Source: Hyphomicrobiales bacterium (GTDB lineage: Bacteria > Pseudomonadota > Alphaproteobacteria > Rhizobiales > Rhizobiaceae). From it: a DNA stretch of 36,840 bases. The notes beneath the pieces were generated by a model. The model searched no databases and was not told the DNA's origin. It saw nothing but the letters and a program-made list of their open reading frames with translations. The DNA is taken from positions 1 through 36,840 of the forward strand of contig JAJFHU010000046.1 of assembly GCA_021775455.1 (NCBI GenBank), given 5' to 3'. Of the stretch, positions 8,883-16,423 are shown in pieces; the stretch's first letter is position 1, and each line of letters starts with the position of its first letter. The position numbers were made by a program, and so were the translations under genes.

Positions 8883-9971
8883 ATGAGAGTTCTGGTTACC
8901 GGCGGTGCCGGGTTTATAGGATCTGCGGTTTGTCGCCACCTTGTGGCAAAGGGTGAAGACGAAGTCATCAATCTTGATTGCTTGACCTATGCCGGCAACC
9001 TCGCATCGCTCAAGTCGGTTGAAGGTTCGCCCAATTACACATTTGTAAATGGTAACATATGCGATGGCGATCTGGTCGACGCGGTGCTTCGCGAGCACAG
9101 AATTGAAGCCATTATGCATTTGGCAGCTGAAAGCCATGTTGATCGCTCGATTGATGGCCCGGAAACATTTGTTCAAACGAATATCGTCGGAACGTATCGT
9201 TTGTTGAATTCGGCAAGAAACTATTGGGAAGGATTGGGCGGAGAATCGAAAGAAAAATTTCGCTTTCATCACGTTTCTACAGATGAAGTGTTTGGCGATC
9301 TGCCATTCGATTCCGGCATTTTTACAGAAACAACACCCTATGCGCCATCTTCTCCGTACTCTGCATCAAAGGCGGCTTCCGATCATCTCGTTCGCGCGTG
9401 GCATGAGACGTACGGATTACCCATTGTACTATCGAATTGTTCCAATAATTACGGCCATTACCATTTTCCGGAAAAACTCATCCCGTTGGTGATTTTGAAT
9501 GCACTGGAGGAGAAGCCCCTGCCAATATATGGCAAGGGTGAAAATATCCGGGACTGGTTATACGTGGACGATCATGCGCAGGCACTTGAAACCGTCATGA
9601 AGAATGGCAAGGTTTCACAAAGTTACAATATCGGTGGTAATGCAGAAAAGACCAATCTGGAGGTTGTAGAAACGATTTGCCAGTTTCTGGACAAGAAGCT
9701 ACCTCGATCCAACGCCAAATCTTATGGGGAGCTGATATCCTTTGTATCGGATCGTCCGGGCCATGATCGCCGCTATGCCATTGATGCCAGCAAGATTGAC
9801 ACAGAGTTGGGTTGGAAGGCGAAGGAGACCTTTGAAACTGGTCTTTCAAAGACAATAGACTGGTATCTGGCTAATGAATGGTGGTGGCGCCCACTGCGAG
9901 TGGAGCGCTATTCAGGCAAACGTCTGGGCGAAAGAACTTCCGTTGCTGGAAACCGGCAAGAGACAGCGTAG
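8883..9971 (+). CDS. rfbB: dTDP-glucose 4,6-dehydratase
   Basis: RfbB/RmlB is an extended short-chain dehydrogenase that converts dTDP-glucose to the 4-keto-6-deoxy intermediate. Seen are the Rossmann NAD site GGAGFIGS at the N-terminus, '[15 protein letters not shown]', '[11 protein letters not shown]', the catalytic YSASK and '[15 protein letters not shown]'. It is 362 residues, full length, ending in the typical WWWRPLR tail plus a short extra stretch. The tail runs to 11 bases before the rfbD start. Confidence 0.96.
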   Translation: MRVLVTGGAGFIGSAVCRHLVAKGEDEVINLDCLTYAGNLASLKSVEGSPNYTFVNGNICDGDLVDAVLREHRIEAIMHLAAESHVDRSIDGPETFVQTNIVGTYRLLNSARNYWEGLGGESKEKFRFHHVSTDEVFGDLPFDSGIFTETTPYAPSSPYSASKAASDHLVRAWHETYGLPIVLSNCSNNYGHYHFPEKLIPLVILNALEEKPLPIYGKGENIRDWLYVDDHAQALETVMKNGKVSQSYNIGGNAEKTNLEVVETICQFLDKKLPRSNAKSYGELISFVSDRPGHDRRYAIDASKIDTELGWKAKETFETGLSKTIDWYLANEWWWRPLRVERYSGKRLGERTSVAGNRQETA

Positions 9972-9982
9972 GGACAACATTT

Positions 9983-10864
9983 TTGCGTCTTTTGGTATTT
10001 GGAAAATCCGGACAGGTTTCAAGTTCGCTTCAAGCGTTAGCCAACCAAACAAACCTTGATCTGGTTTCAATTGGCAGTTCTTCGGTAAATATATCAGACC
10101 TTGGTGCTGTAAAGGATGCGATTCAATCCGCCAAACCCGACATCGTGGTCAATCCAGCAGCATATACGGCGGTCGACAAGGCTGAAGAGCAACCAGACCT
10201 CGCAAATCTGGTTAATTGCACCGGCGCTGGCAATGTTGCCGAGGCTGCTTCAAATCTGGATATTCCTGTCATTCACCTGTCAACTGATTATGTCTTTGAT
10301 GGTGAAAAGGACAGCCCGTACACCGAGCAGGACCCAACAAATCCGGTTTCTGTGTATGGCAAATCAAAGCTTGCCGGTGAGAAGGAAGTTGCGAAACACA
10401 ACCCGCAACACATAATTCTCCGTACTGCCTGGGTGTATAGCCCAGTCGGGAGAAACTTTTTGAAGACCATGCTCAATCTTGCAAAGGGCAGGGACCAAGT
10501 TTCAGTAGTCGCCGATCAATTTGGAAATCCAACCTCGGCTGACAGTATAGCTGGCGCGATTTTAAGCATTGGAAACGCGCTGTGGAGCGGCAAAACTGCC
10601 TACGGAACCTATCACTTTTGTGGGCCTGCACATACAAGCTGGGCTGGATTTGCCGAAGAAATATTCAGGGCCAGTTCGTCAATTGGCGGTCCTTTTGCGG
10701 AAGTTTTGCCAATAACCACCAGCGAATATCCCACCGCAGCCAAGCGACCAAAAAACTCCAGTCTGGATATGTCGAAATTTTCCAGTGCTTTTTCCTACGA
10801 GCAACCAAGCCTTAAATCTTCGATCATGAAAGCTGTGAGCTCTGCGCTTCAATCTTCGGCTTAA
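9983..10864 (+). CDS. rfbD: dTDP-4-dehydrorhamnose reductase
   Basis: RfbD/RmlD reduces the 4-keto group to give dTDP-L-rhamnose, completing the pathway. Translation most likely begins at TTG 9983, giving a normal LLVFGKSGQV NAD(P)-binding N-terminus, with AGGGA eight to twelve bases upstream; a longer in-frame start at 9878 would add 35 residues that overlap rfbB out of frame and are not protein-like. Other motifs: 'VVNPAAYTAVDKAE', STDYVFDG, the catalytic YGKSK and 'ILRTAWVYSPVGRNF'. Length 293, usual for the family. Confidence 0.94.
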   Translation: MRLLVFGKSGQVSSSLQALANQTNLDLVSIGSSSVNISDLGAVKDAIQSAKPDIVVNPAAYTAVDKAEEQPDLANLVNCTGAGNVAEAASNLDIPVIHLSTDYVFDGEKDSPYTEQDPTNPVSVYGKSKLAGEKEVAKHNPQHIILRTAWVYSPVGRNFLKTMLNLAKGRDQVSVVADQFGNPTSADSIAGAILSIGNALWSGKTAYGTYHFCGPAHTSWAGFAEEIFRASSSIGGPFAEVLPITTSEYPTAAKRPKNSSLDMSKFSSAFSYEQPSLKSSIMKAVSSALQSSA

Positions 10865-11073
10865 TGGACCTCAAACCCGTTAACCAAACTTTGAAAATTG
10901 ATGAAATCATTAACCTTCTTTCTTGTCCGGGCCCGGTGACTGCCCTAGGTTTAAATGTAGATGTGGCAGCGGCTCCACCGCCGTAATATGGCAACAATGA
11001 TTTGCCAAAGTAATCCTGCAACCCGGTGGATGGGTGGATTGTTGCCGAGGTTTTCGGCGTACCGGAGCTATCG

Positions 11074-11868
11074 ATGTCCACATTGAAATTGCCCATAATT
11101 GGTAAACTGGTGATTCACACCCTTTTGGCAATATCAGCCCTGTTCCTGTTTTCACATGGAGCAATCCAGGGAATGAATGCCCAGGCTGCCGGTATAAGTG
11201 TATCAGGTGGTTCTTCCTATGGCTCAAAGCGGCGGGGTATTTCCCGCAAGCACGGGTTCAAGCGCAGACATGGAAGCAGGCGCTCTTCAAGGGGAAGCTT
11301 TCGTCATCGGTCCTTTCATAATTCCGGAACGGTCTTGAGATCGGGTGTTTCAGCGGGCAGGGTTGGCGATTTTCAGGTTCGCAGCAAAAATCGCCATCAC
11401 TACAAACATTCCAATCGCCACAATCGTCGCCACGCTTTCAACAATAATTATTATGAAAGCGGCGTTCGTCTTGGTCGTGGTTACAATTATGGTGGCGGCG
11501 GATACTACGACGGACACAGTGGCAGCAGATACTATGACGGAAATCATCGCGGACATCGCAAGTTCCAACGACGCCATCATTCAGCATTTCGCAGGCTGCG
11601 TCCTGACGGAATTCACGTGGAAAGACGGTATCGTCATTCAGGATCAGTGATAATTACCATTCCAACTGGAAATTACTATGCCGGTGGCGGATCAGCTTCC
11701 GCAGTAGAAGAGGATTGTCCGCAAAATCACAATTGCGGTTATCGCCTCTATACCGATGGCACAGGGCCAAAAATTATCTTGATTGAAGATGATGAAATTG
11801 TCGGCGAAGCTAATGACCCAATTGACCACAATGGTCCAAAGGTCATTACCCTTGAAGAAATCAATTAA
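11074..11868 (+). CDS. Secreted Gly/His/Arg/Tyr-rich basic protein
   Basis: A 264-residue protein with a signal peptide (hydrophobic 'LLAISALFLFSHGAI' ending near AQAAG). The mature N-terminal half is rich in Arg, Lys, His, Ser and Gly (for example SRKHGFKRRHGSRRSSRG), followed by Tyr/Gly-rich stretches (YNYGGGGYYDG). The last about 60 residues are ordinary and acidic, with two Cys six residues apart (CPQNHNC). I recognise no family. ATG 11074 is chosen because GGAGC lies just upstream. The gene converges on rlmB with three bases between stops. A role in the envelope or in polymer binding is possible but unproven. Confidence 0.75.
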   Translation: MSTLKLPIIGKLVIHTLLAISALFLFSHGAIQGMNAQAAGISVSGGSSYGSKRRGISRKHGFKRRHGSRRSSRGSFRHRSFHNSGTVLRSGVSAGRVGDFQVRSKNRHHYKHSNRHNRRHAFNNNYYESGVRLGRGYNYGGGGYYDGHSGSRYYDGNHRGHRKFQRRHHSAFRRLRPDGIHVERRYRHSGSVIITIPTGNYYAGGGSASAVEEDCPQNHNCGYRLYTDGTGPKIILIEDDEIVGEANDPIDHNGPKVITLEEIN

Positions 11869-11871
11869 TTT

Positions 11872-12705
11872 CTAACGATCAAGCACCTGCCTTGCCACAT
11901 AAAGTGACAGGGCGGCTGCATTTGAAACGTTAAGCGATTTGATTGCGCCGGGCATATCGAGTCGTGCTAGGGTCGTGCATGTTTGCCGCGTCTTCTGGCG
12001 CAATCCCTTGCCTTCAGCGCCGAGTACCAGGGCAATTTTTTCTGACACCAGGCATTCTTCAAGCCGTTTTTCACCTTCGCTATCAAGGCCCGTGGTTTGA
12101 TAACCTGCCGTTGCAAGCGTTTCGAGGGTCTCTGCAAGATTGCGAACCTCAATCAGGTCTATCATCTCCAGTGCGCCGGAAGCCGATTTGGCCAGAACTC
12201 CGCTCTCTGTTGGGGAATGGCGACTGGTGGTAATTACCGCTGCTGCCCCAAGCGCAACCGCAGAACGCAGTATGGCACCCACATTGTGCGGATCCGTTAC
12301 CTGATCGAGTACCAGGACAAGATCAGCATCGCCCAAACTTTCGAGTGGTTTCGGCTGAAGCGGTTCGGTTTCCAGGACAACGCCCTGATGCACTGCATCT
12401 GATCCAACCATGCGATCGAGATCACGCGACTCACTCAACTCAAATGGAACTTTCAAATCTTCAGCATTCAATTCAAGTCGCGCAAGGGCGTTTTGCGTGG
12501 CGTAAAATCCAATGTGCTTGCGTTCTGGGTTCTGCAACGCTGCCCGAACGGTGTGCAGGCCATAAATCAACAGGCGGTTTGATTCTACTTCCCGCTCAAA
12601 CCGGCTGCGCATGGATTTTGAGGCATCGCGGCGCTGACGGCGCTTGCGTGCATGGTGCTTGTCGTGGGCGTCGCGTGGTTTTCCGTCGCTTGAATTATTG
12701 TTCAT
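11872..12705 (-). CDS. rlmB: 23S rRNA (guanosine-2'-O-)-methyltransferase RlmB
   Basis: A 277-residue SpoU/TrmH-family enzyme. A basic N-terminal tail of about 40 residues precedes the substrate-binding domain ('LLIYGLHTVRAALQNPERK'), then the SPOUT catalytic domain with 'VLVLDQVTDPHNVGAILRSA' (motif 1), 'ALVLGAEGKGLRQ' (motif 2) and 'LDMPGAIKSLNVSNAAALSL' (motif 3), which form the knotted SAM site. It methylates a guanosine of 23S rRNA (G2251 in E. coli numbering). It lies just upstream of the tRNA-Tyr/tRNA-Gly pair, divergently. Confidence 0.95.
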   Translation of the reverse strand: MNNNSSDGKPRDAHDKHHARKRRQRRDASKSMRSRFEREVESNRLLIYGLHTVRAALQNPERKHIGFYATQNALARLELNAEDLKVPFELSESRDLDRMVGSDAVHQGVVLETEPLQPKPLESLGDADLVLVLDQVTDPHNVGAILRSAVALGAAAVITTSRHSPTESGVLAKSASGALEMIDLIEVRNLAETLETLATAGYQTTGLDSEGEKRLEECLVSEKIALVLGAEGKGLRQKTRQTCTTLARLDMPGAIKSLNVSNAAALSLYVARQVLDR

Positions 12706-12784
12706 GGGCTATGCGGTAAACGGTTCTGGTTTTACCTGCAACCGGCGAGCGGACATTAAATTTACCAGCAAGGCATTTCCAATG

Positions 12785-12813
12785 TTGACAGCTTGGCTCA
12801 CTGGCTGCATAAC
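12785..12813 (+). promoter_or_regulatory. Sigma-70-type promoter for the tRNA-Tyr/tRNA-Gly pair
   Basis: A perfect TTGACA (12785-12790), a 17-base spacer and CATAAC (12808-12813) lie about 80 bases before tRNA-Tyr. No gene lies between. The spacing and strong -35 support a promoter; the start point is not known. Confidence 0.6.
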
Positions 12814-12850
12814 CCGGCTCGGATCAGCTTTCAAATGAATGCTGATTTGC

Positions 12851-12870
12851 GGTATCCCACATTGGATACC
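12851..12870 (+). promoter_or_regulatory. Hairpin in the tRNA leader
   Basis: GGTATCC and GGATACC form a 7-bp stem with a 6-base loop, 22 bases before tRNA-Tyr and within its likely leader. It could guide processing of the tRNA precursor. There is no T-run, so it is not a terminator. Confidence 0.45.
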
Positions 12871-12892
12871 GGGTCCTGGCACCGCCGGTTTT

Positions 12893-12977
12893 GGAGGGGT
12901 GGGAGAGTGGTTAAATCCATCAGACTGTAAATCTGACCGCTATGCGTACGCTGGTTCGAATCCAGCCCCCTCCACCA
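12893..12977 (+). tRNA. tRNA-Tyr (GTA), CCA encoded
   Basis: An 85-base type II tRNA with a long variable arm, acceptor stem GGAGGGG pairing with CCCCTCC, T-arm GGTTCGAATCC and encoded CCA. The anticodon GTA is at 12927-12929. It is followed after 19 bases by tRNA-Gly. Confidence 0.95.
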
Positions 12978-12996
12978 ACCACCTGCCAAGGATATT

Positions 12997-13070
12997 GCGG
13001 GTATAGCACAGTGGTAGTGCAGCAGCCTTCCAAGCTGAATACGCGGGTTCGATTCCCGCTACCCGCTCCA
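12997..13070 (+). tRNA. tRNA-Gly (TCC), CCA encoded; integration target
   Basis: A 74-base tRNA with acceptor GCGGGTA pairing with TACCCGC, anticodon TCC at 13029-13031, T-loop GTTCGATTC and encoded CCA. Its 3' part from the anticodon arm on (13024-13071) recurs exactly at 35223-35270, so the integrated element entered here and rebuilt the gene with its own 3' half. The tRNA therefore stays intact and probably functional. Confidence 0.97.
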
Positions 13071-13071
13071 A
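13024..13071 (+). repeat. attL: 48-bp tRNA-Gly 3'-end repeat
   Basis: Exact match to 35223-35270, from the anticodon arm through CCA plus one base. The bases differ immediately outside on both sides, which fixes the crossover segment. Confidence 0.97.
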
Positions 13072-13117
13072 CAAAATCAAATACTTACAAGAATAATGCG
13101 ATTGAACCTGATAAAAA

Positions 13118-13134
13118 AGGTTCACAATAGGTTC
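13118..13134 (+). repeat. Left integrase arm-type sites (AGGTTC x2)
   Basis: AGGTTC at 13118-13123 and 13129-13134, 11 bp apart, within a segment that matches 35098-35114 apart from one extra base. An inverted copy (GAACCT) lies at 13104-13109. Such paired repeats inside both ends of a tRNA-integrated element are typical binding sites of the integrase N-terminal domain. Confidence 0.6.
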
Positions 13135-13226
13135 GTTCGTGAAAATGTTCTACAGTGTTGTGCTATTTGGTGGATTACCAGGGAATTAAAAAAAGAATAT
13201 GATGACTTCAGAAAAAGGAGTTAGCC

Positions 13227-13640
13227 GTGGACGATAAATTACGTGGACGCAAAGTTAAGGAAGTTGCAGACGAAATCGTTAAAGACACTATGCGTATGTC
13301 AGAAGATGTACCTACAGTTAACAATGAGGATTTCTATGACTTTGGGTATGAACGGGTATTAGATTTTATTATGGAGCATGGTCGCTCTTCAATAGCTTAT
13401 AGACAAATCGTAGGTCACTCCAAAAAATTATTTAAAGAATTTATTCGGAAAGAGAAGGCGGGGCAGACATACTTTGTCGATGAATTAAGTAGAAGGTTTT
13501 GTGAAGACAATGATTCTGCTTTTGAACATATCAGAGAGCGGCTGTTGGAAAAGATGGACGAAACTGACTTTGATGATATCAGCAAGCGTAATTGGGAAGA
13601 GTGGGCATCAACAATAGCTAATGAGTATTATTGGTCTTGA
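13227..13640 (+). CDS. Hypothetical acidic protein at the element's left end
   Basis: A 137-residue, strongly charged, probably helical and soluble protein that I do not recognise. The GTG start at 13227 is supported by AAAGGAG a few bases upstream. It contains no Cys except one near position 93 and no membrane segment. It lies alone on the plus strand between the attachment site and the minus-strand replication module. Its stop overlaps by about 20 bases the 3' end of the convergent small gene at 13618. Function unknown; a regulatory or entry-exclusion role would be speculation. Confidence 0.65.
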   Translation: MDDKLRGRKVKEVADEIVKDTMRMSEDVPTVNNEDFYDFGYERVLDFIMEHGRSSIAYRQIVGHSKKLFKEFIRKEKAGQTYFVDELSRRFCEDNDSAFEHIRERLLEKMDETDFDDISKRNWEEWASTIANEYYWS

Positions 13641-13848
13641 CCATTCCCATTAAATAAAGAAACAAGCCTCGCGGTTTATTCCCATGTTTGGCTTTGCCCA
13701 GGTTGTCATATATTTGAGTTGGTGTTTTCACTTTAAAGCCTCTTAACATTCTTCCTAACTCTGTCTTATTAGATACACTCCATCCCATAAATGTCATTGC
13801 ATCTTCCAGCACTAAATCTCTCTTACAACGAGCTTTATATGTGGGCAT
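13618..13848 (-). CDS. Hypothetical 76-residue basic protein
   Basis: Minus-strand gene starting at ATG 13848. The sequence 'LEDAMTFMGWSVSNKTELGR' and 'KTPTQIYDNLGKAKHGNKPR' looks like a small basic helical DNA-binding-type protein, perhaps a detached C-terminal part of a replication protein. Its start overlaps by 14 bases the end of the 45-residue gene upstream, suggesting translational coupling, since no ribosome-binding site of its own is seen. A frameshift between the two, making one longer gene, cannot be excluded. Confidence 0.45.
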   Translation of the reverse strand: MPTYKARCKRDLVLEDAMTFMGWSVSNKTELGRMLRGFKVKTPTQIYDNLGKAKHGNKPRGLFLYLMGMVKTNNTH

Positions 13849-13972
13849 TATTTTGAATGCGAGTATCGAATGCGTCAAAATGAGCCTCAATCCGCGCCTC
13901 GAATTCATCAAAATGCTGCTCAGCAACTTCATAATTTTCCTTGATGAGTATGGCAAGTTTTTCGTTGTTCAT
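13835..13972 (-). CDS. Hypothetical 45-residue acidic helical protein
   Basis: A short gene on the minus strand, ATG at 13972, stop at 13837-13835. The product starts MNNEKLAILIKENYEVAEQH and continues with DEFEARIEAHFDAFDTRI, a heptad-like amphipathic helix likely to dimerise. No Shine-Dalgarno is seen, but TACAAT (a -10-like hexamer on the minus strand) stands a few bases before the ATG, so a leaderless message is possible. It is followed with overlap by the gene ending at 13618. Confidence 0.45.
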   Translation of the reverse strand: MNNEKLAILIKENYEVAEQHFDEFEARIEAHFDAFDTRIQNNAHI

Positions 13973-14162
13973 GTGCGGATAATTGTATCACAATGGAACC
14001 ATTCTGCACCTAATCTTCACGCGAGAGGGGATATCCTGGTTGAGCCGTGTTTAAACGTCGTACAATTTTTGTTTTGCGACCTTTGAAGTCAAATTGTTGA
14101 CATGATGCAGTTTTGTTGCCCAATCCGCCGTTTTATCTTCAAAAGAATTTACGTTCCCACGT

Positions 14163-14294
14163 TATTTTTATTATGTATATATTGTATATATAGAGTGCTG
14201 CCATTCTGTCAGGGTTGACTGCCAATCTGGCAGTGGTTCTTGACAAATCGGCAGGCAAGTTCATGGCATGTCATTGGTGCTGCCAAATTGGCAG
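14163..14294. other. Candidate iteron-type replication origin
   Basis: An AT-only-like stretch (about 14163-14192, TATATA-rich) is followed by repeats of a 15-bp near-palindrome CTGCCAAWYTGGCAG at 14198-14212, 14219-14233, 14240-14254 (three mismatches) and 14280-14294. The first three are exactly 21 bp apart and the last is about two periods further. A winged-helix gene (14298-14654) ends right beside it. An AT-rich unwinding region plus helically phased repeats next to a Rep-like gene is the layout of plasmid iteron origins. Alternatively the repeats are operators. The gap 13973-14297 holds no other gene. Confidence 0.5.
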
Positions 14295-14297
14295 GGG

Positions 14298-14654
14298 TTA
14301 TGCTCCAGAGCTTTTTGAGTTTTGGCCGTCATACAAAACAACCCGTTCAATCCACAGGTTTGTTGAGCGCAGATCGCCACGCTCATTCTTCTCCATCAGT
14401 CTCTTTTCCAATCCTTCGCTGATTGAACGGTAAGCGCTACGCTCAGAGATATCGAGGAACCTTGCCAGTTCGGATTTGGACTGGGTACACCACGGATGAT
14501 CGGGTCGGTGTGAGAGCTGGTGAACGCTGTCGATAATGGCGTAGGTGGTAAATGACAGGCCGAATTTCTCCCGCAATGGATGATGTACAACGGTAAATCG
14601 CGGTTTCAGCTTGAACTGGCGTGGTTTTCTGAATTGGTTCCCAATTGGTTGCAT
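14298..14654 (-). CDS. Winged-helix DNA-binding protein, possible replication initiator
   Basis: A 118-residue protein. 'FTVVHHPLREKFGLSFTTYA' and 'SKSELARFLDISERSAYRSI' followed by 'EGLEKRLMEKNERGDLRST' form a clear helix-turn-helix with a wing, the architecture found at the N-terminus of plasmid and phage replication proteins and in many mobile-element regulators. ATG 14654 lies 17 bases after the end of the gene upstream, so both probably share a transcript; a TATAAT also lies close upstream. Its 3' end abuts the repeat array at 14198-14294. It is too short to include a catalytic replication domain, so it could equally be a repressor. Confidence 0.6.
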   Translation of the reverse strand: MQPIGNQFRKPRQFKLKPRFTVVHHPLREKFGLSFTTYAIIDSVHQLSHRPDHPWCTQSKSELARFLDISERSAYRSISEGLEKRLMEKNERGDLRSTNLWIERVVLYDGQNSKSSGA

Positions 14655-14671
14655 AGGCTCTTATTATAACA

Positions 14672-15619
14672 TCATTCTTGGCGACGCTCCGTTTGCGATG
14701 GTGTGGACACCGGATATTCTTGAGGTACATGTGGGTCATGGGCGTTGTCCCCTATTTCTGAATTCTCATGTTCTTGCTGCTTGTCTCCCTGGTCGATCCG
14801 CTTGGCCTCCAGCATGAATTTACCCAGGCTTTCGCTCTGGGCCACGGCTGAAGCCTGTTGGAGCTCTACAAGGCGAATTTGGGCCATATCCATGGCATTC
14901 TCATACCTGATCTGTAAATCATCAAAGCGGGTTTCTTTTTTCTCGATTTCCTGCTCAAGACGTTTGACATAGGGGTGATCGTAGACGGCAAGATCATCAA
15001 CTGCGACATTGGCCGGTGTACTATCTGTAACTGCTACATCTGGTTCTGTCTCATCATTCTTCCCTACCGGCGCTTGTGCGCCTGCCTCGCGTACGAAATT
15101 CTCAATCGAACTACGCTCAATCATGTAACGCACGCCGTTTTCAGTTGGAGTGACATGGCATTTGAGCGCTCTCCCCTTTCTTTGGGGTGAACAATATTTT
15201 TGCACCGTTCGAATGCTGCGCTCCAGTCCAGCCGTGCGGAACAATTCAACCGCTTCGTGAACAGTTACAAGATCATCGGGCAGCGCACCACGAAGTGAAT
15301 CATCCACAAACGATTTGTCATCAGGCGATTGGTCACCAGGTGATTTATTAACAAGTGACTGTTCGCGGCAGACTGCGGCTGGTCGCGCCGGTTCGTCTGG
15401 CTGGGTTGCAGTGTTTGCGTCGGATGCTTTGATTTCGACCGATATCGGTTCGCGCTGGGGCGCGCCTGGTCGCGGCAGGTCGTTTGGCAGTGCGCCAGAT
15501 TGTGATGGGTGAGGTTGTGATGCGTCAAGTTGTGATGGGTCGTTTTCCGATGAGTTGTTATTATCATTTTGCCGACCAAAACTTATGGGTGTTGTGTTTG
15601 GAAGTGAGGGTTCGTGCAT
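14672..15619 (-). CDS. HTH and coiled-coil protein with repetitive disordered N-terminus
   Basis: About 315 residues. The first about 110 are low-complexity and polar, containing a five-residue repeat (PSQLD/ASQPH/PSQSG) from a 15-bp DNA tandem at 15499-15543, and a second series rich in D, S and P. Residues from about 110 to 180 form a MerR/excisionase-type helix-turn-helix ('DDLVTVHEAVELFRTAGLER', 'SIRTVQKYCSPQRKG'), then a predicted coiled coil ('VKRLEQEIEKKETRFDDLQI'). Such a plan fits a plasmid partition or replication accessory protein, but I cannot name it. ATG 15619 is preceded directly by an in-frame GTG; there is no ribosome-binding site, and TAAAAT lies just upstream. Confidence 0.6.
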   Translation of the reverse strand: MHEPSLPNTTPISFGRQNDNNNSSENDPSQLDASQPHPSQSGALPNDLPRPGAPQREPISVEIKASDANTATQPDEPARPAAVCREQSLVNKSPGDQSPDDKSFVDDSLRGALPDDLVTVHEAVELFRTAGLERSIRTVQKYCSPQRKGRALKCHVTPTENGVRYMIERSSIENFVREAGAQAPVGKNDETEPDVAVTDSTPANVAVDDLAVYDHPYVKRLEQEIEKKETRFDDLQIRYENAMDMAQIRLVELQQASAVAQSESLGKFMLEAKRIDQGDKQQEHENSEIGDNAHDPHVPQEYPVSTPSQTERRQE

Positions 15620-15634
15620 CACTGTATTTTATCA

Positions 15635-15644
15635 GTTCGCGAAC
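15635..15644. promoter_or_regulatory. Palindrome in a likely promoter
   Basis: GTTCGCGAAC is a perfect 10-bp palindrome 16 bases before the minus-strand gene that starts at 15619, and next to a TAAAAT -10-like hexamer. It is a plausible operator for autoregulation by the gene's own HTH. The interval 15620-15730 has no gene; two related segments, TATAGGGGTAATGC and TATAGGGGAGTAAATGC, lie near 15678 and 15700. Confidence 0.4.
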
Positions 15645-15730
15645 GGGCGCGAGTGGACGTTATCCCCAGATGCACCTTATAGGGGTAATGCAGACATTAC
15701 ATATAGGGGAGTAAATGCCCGGTTTCCGGT

Positions 15731-15775
15731 ATCATAATCCGCGTGTCGGGGGTTCAAGTCCCTCTCCCGCTACCA
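15731..15775 (+). repeat. 3' fragment of a tRNA-Met gene (attachment-site scar)
   Basis: The sequence from the CAT anticodon (15733-15735) through the 3' anticodon stem, variable region, T-arm (GGGGGTTCAAGTCCCTC), acceptor strand and CCA matches the 3' half of a bacterial elongator tRNA-Met. The D-arm and 5' acceptor are missing. Partial tRNA 3' ends of this kind are left at the far end of elements that integrate into tRNA genes, so this marks a second, older element boundary inside the tRNA-Gly element. Confidence 0.75.
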
Positions 15776-15819
15776 ACAATATCAATGACTTACTGATTTG
15801 GCAGTTTGCGAATTAACGC

Positions 15820-15850
15820 CTAAGGTAACAGCTAAGGTAACCCAAGGTCG
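15820..15850 (+). repeat. 12-bp-spaced direct repeats (CTAAGGTAAC)
   Basis: CTAAGGTAAC at 15820-15829 and 15832-15841, with a weaker third copy (CCAAGGTCG) following. Placed 45 bases past the tRNA-Met fragment, they look like arm-type integrase sites of the element that once used tRNA-Met. No integrase gene for it remains nearby. Confidence 0.5.
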
Positions 15851-16045
15851 TTTTATTGTGGTCCTAGTGCTGGAATCTAGTATCACCATGACAAATCGAT
15901 CAATTAGAATGAACTCATGGCAATAGTAATCAATTGCCGCATGCGATAGTCAAAAGCACGTATGTCTGACATCAACGCCTATGGAACAGATTAGGGTGAT
16001 TGCCTAAGGGAGTATTTTTGGCTCATCATTACGCTCATGGAGTAA

Positions 16046-16423
16046 ATGATGAGACATAAAACTGACAGGCACCAGGATGGTGCAGAACGAACAATCAAAA
16101 ACATTCGCCGCCAAACGCGCAGACGTTTTTCTTCTGAAGAGAAGATACGCATTGTGCTGGCCGGATTACGTGGTGAAGACAGTATTGCCGAGTTGTGTCG
16201 TCAGGAAGGGATAGCCCAGAGCCAATATTACAGCTGGTCGAAGGAGTTCATGGAAGCTGGCAAAAGGCGCCTGGCTGGTGACACAGCGCGAGAGGCCAAT
16301 ACCAGTGAGGTGAAAGGCCTGCGCCGTGAGGCACGTGATCTGAAGGAAGTTGTTGCTGAACAGGCACTGGAATTACGTCTTCTCAAAAAAAGCATGATCG
16401 GGGATGGGGGAGACGACGAATGA
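16046..16423 (+). CDS. IS3-family transposase OrfA (HTH)
   Basis: A 125-residue protein with a transposase_8-type helix-turn-helix ('RRFSSEEKIRIVLAGLRGED', 'SIAELCRQEGIAQSQYYSWS') and a C-terminal leucine-zipper-like region ('LRREARDLKEVVAEQALELR') used for OrfA/OrfB association. GGAG lies upstream of ATG 16046; ATG 16049 is an alternative. Its stop overlaps the orfB start (ATGA). It seems intact but lacks a working OrfB. Confidence 0.85.
   Translation: MMRHKTDRHQDGAERTIKNIRRQTRRRFSSEEKIRIVLAGLRGEDSIAELCRQEGIAQSQYYSWSKEFMEAGKRRLAGDTAREANTSEVKGLRREARDLKEVVAEQALELRLLKKSMIGDGGDDE

Noticed and set aside
10824-11227. Minus-strand frames across the rfbD-11074 gap
   Set aside because: They begin inside the coding region of the secreted protein and have no support; the gap itself shows no clear gene or terminator.
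14198-14294. CRISPR array
   Set aside because: The repeats are near-palindromes at 21-bp steps with no unique spacers of constant length and no cas genes.
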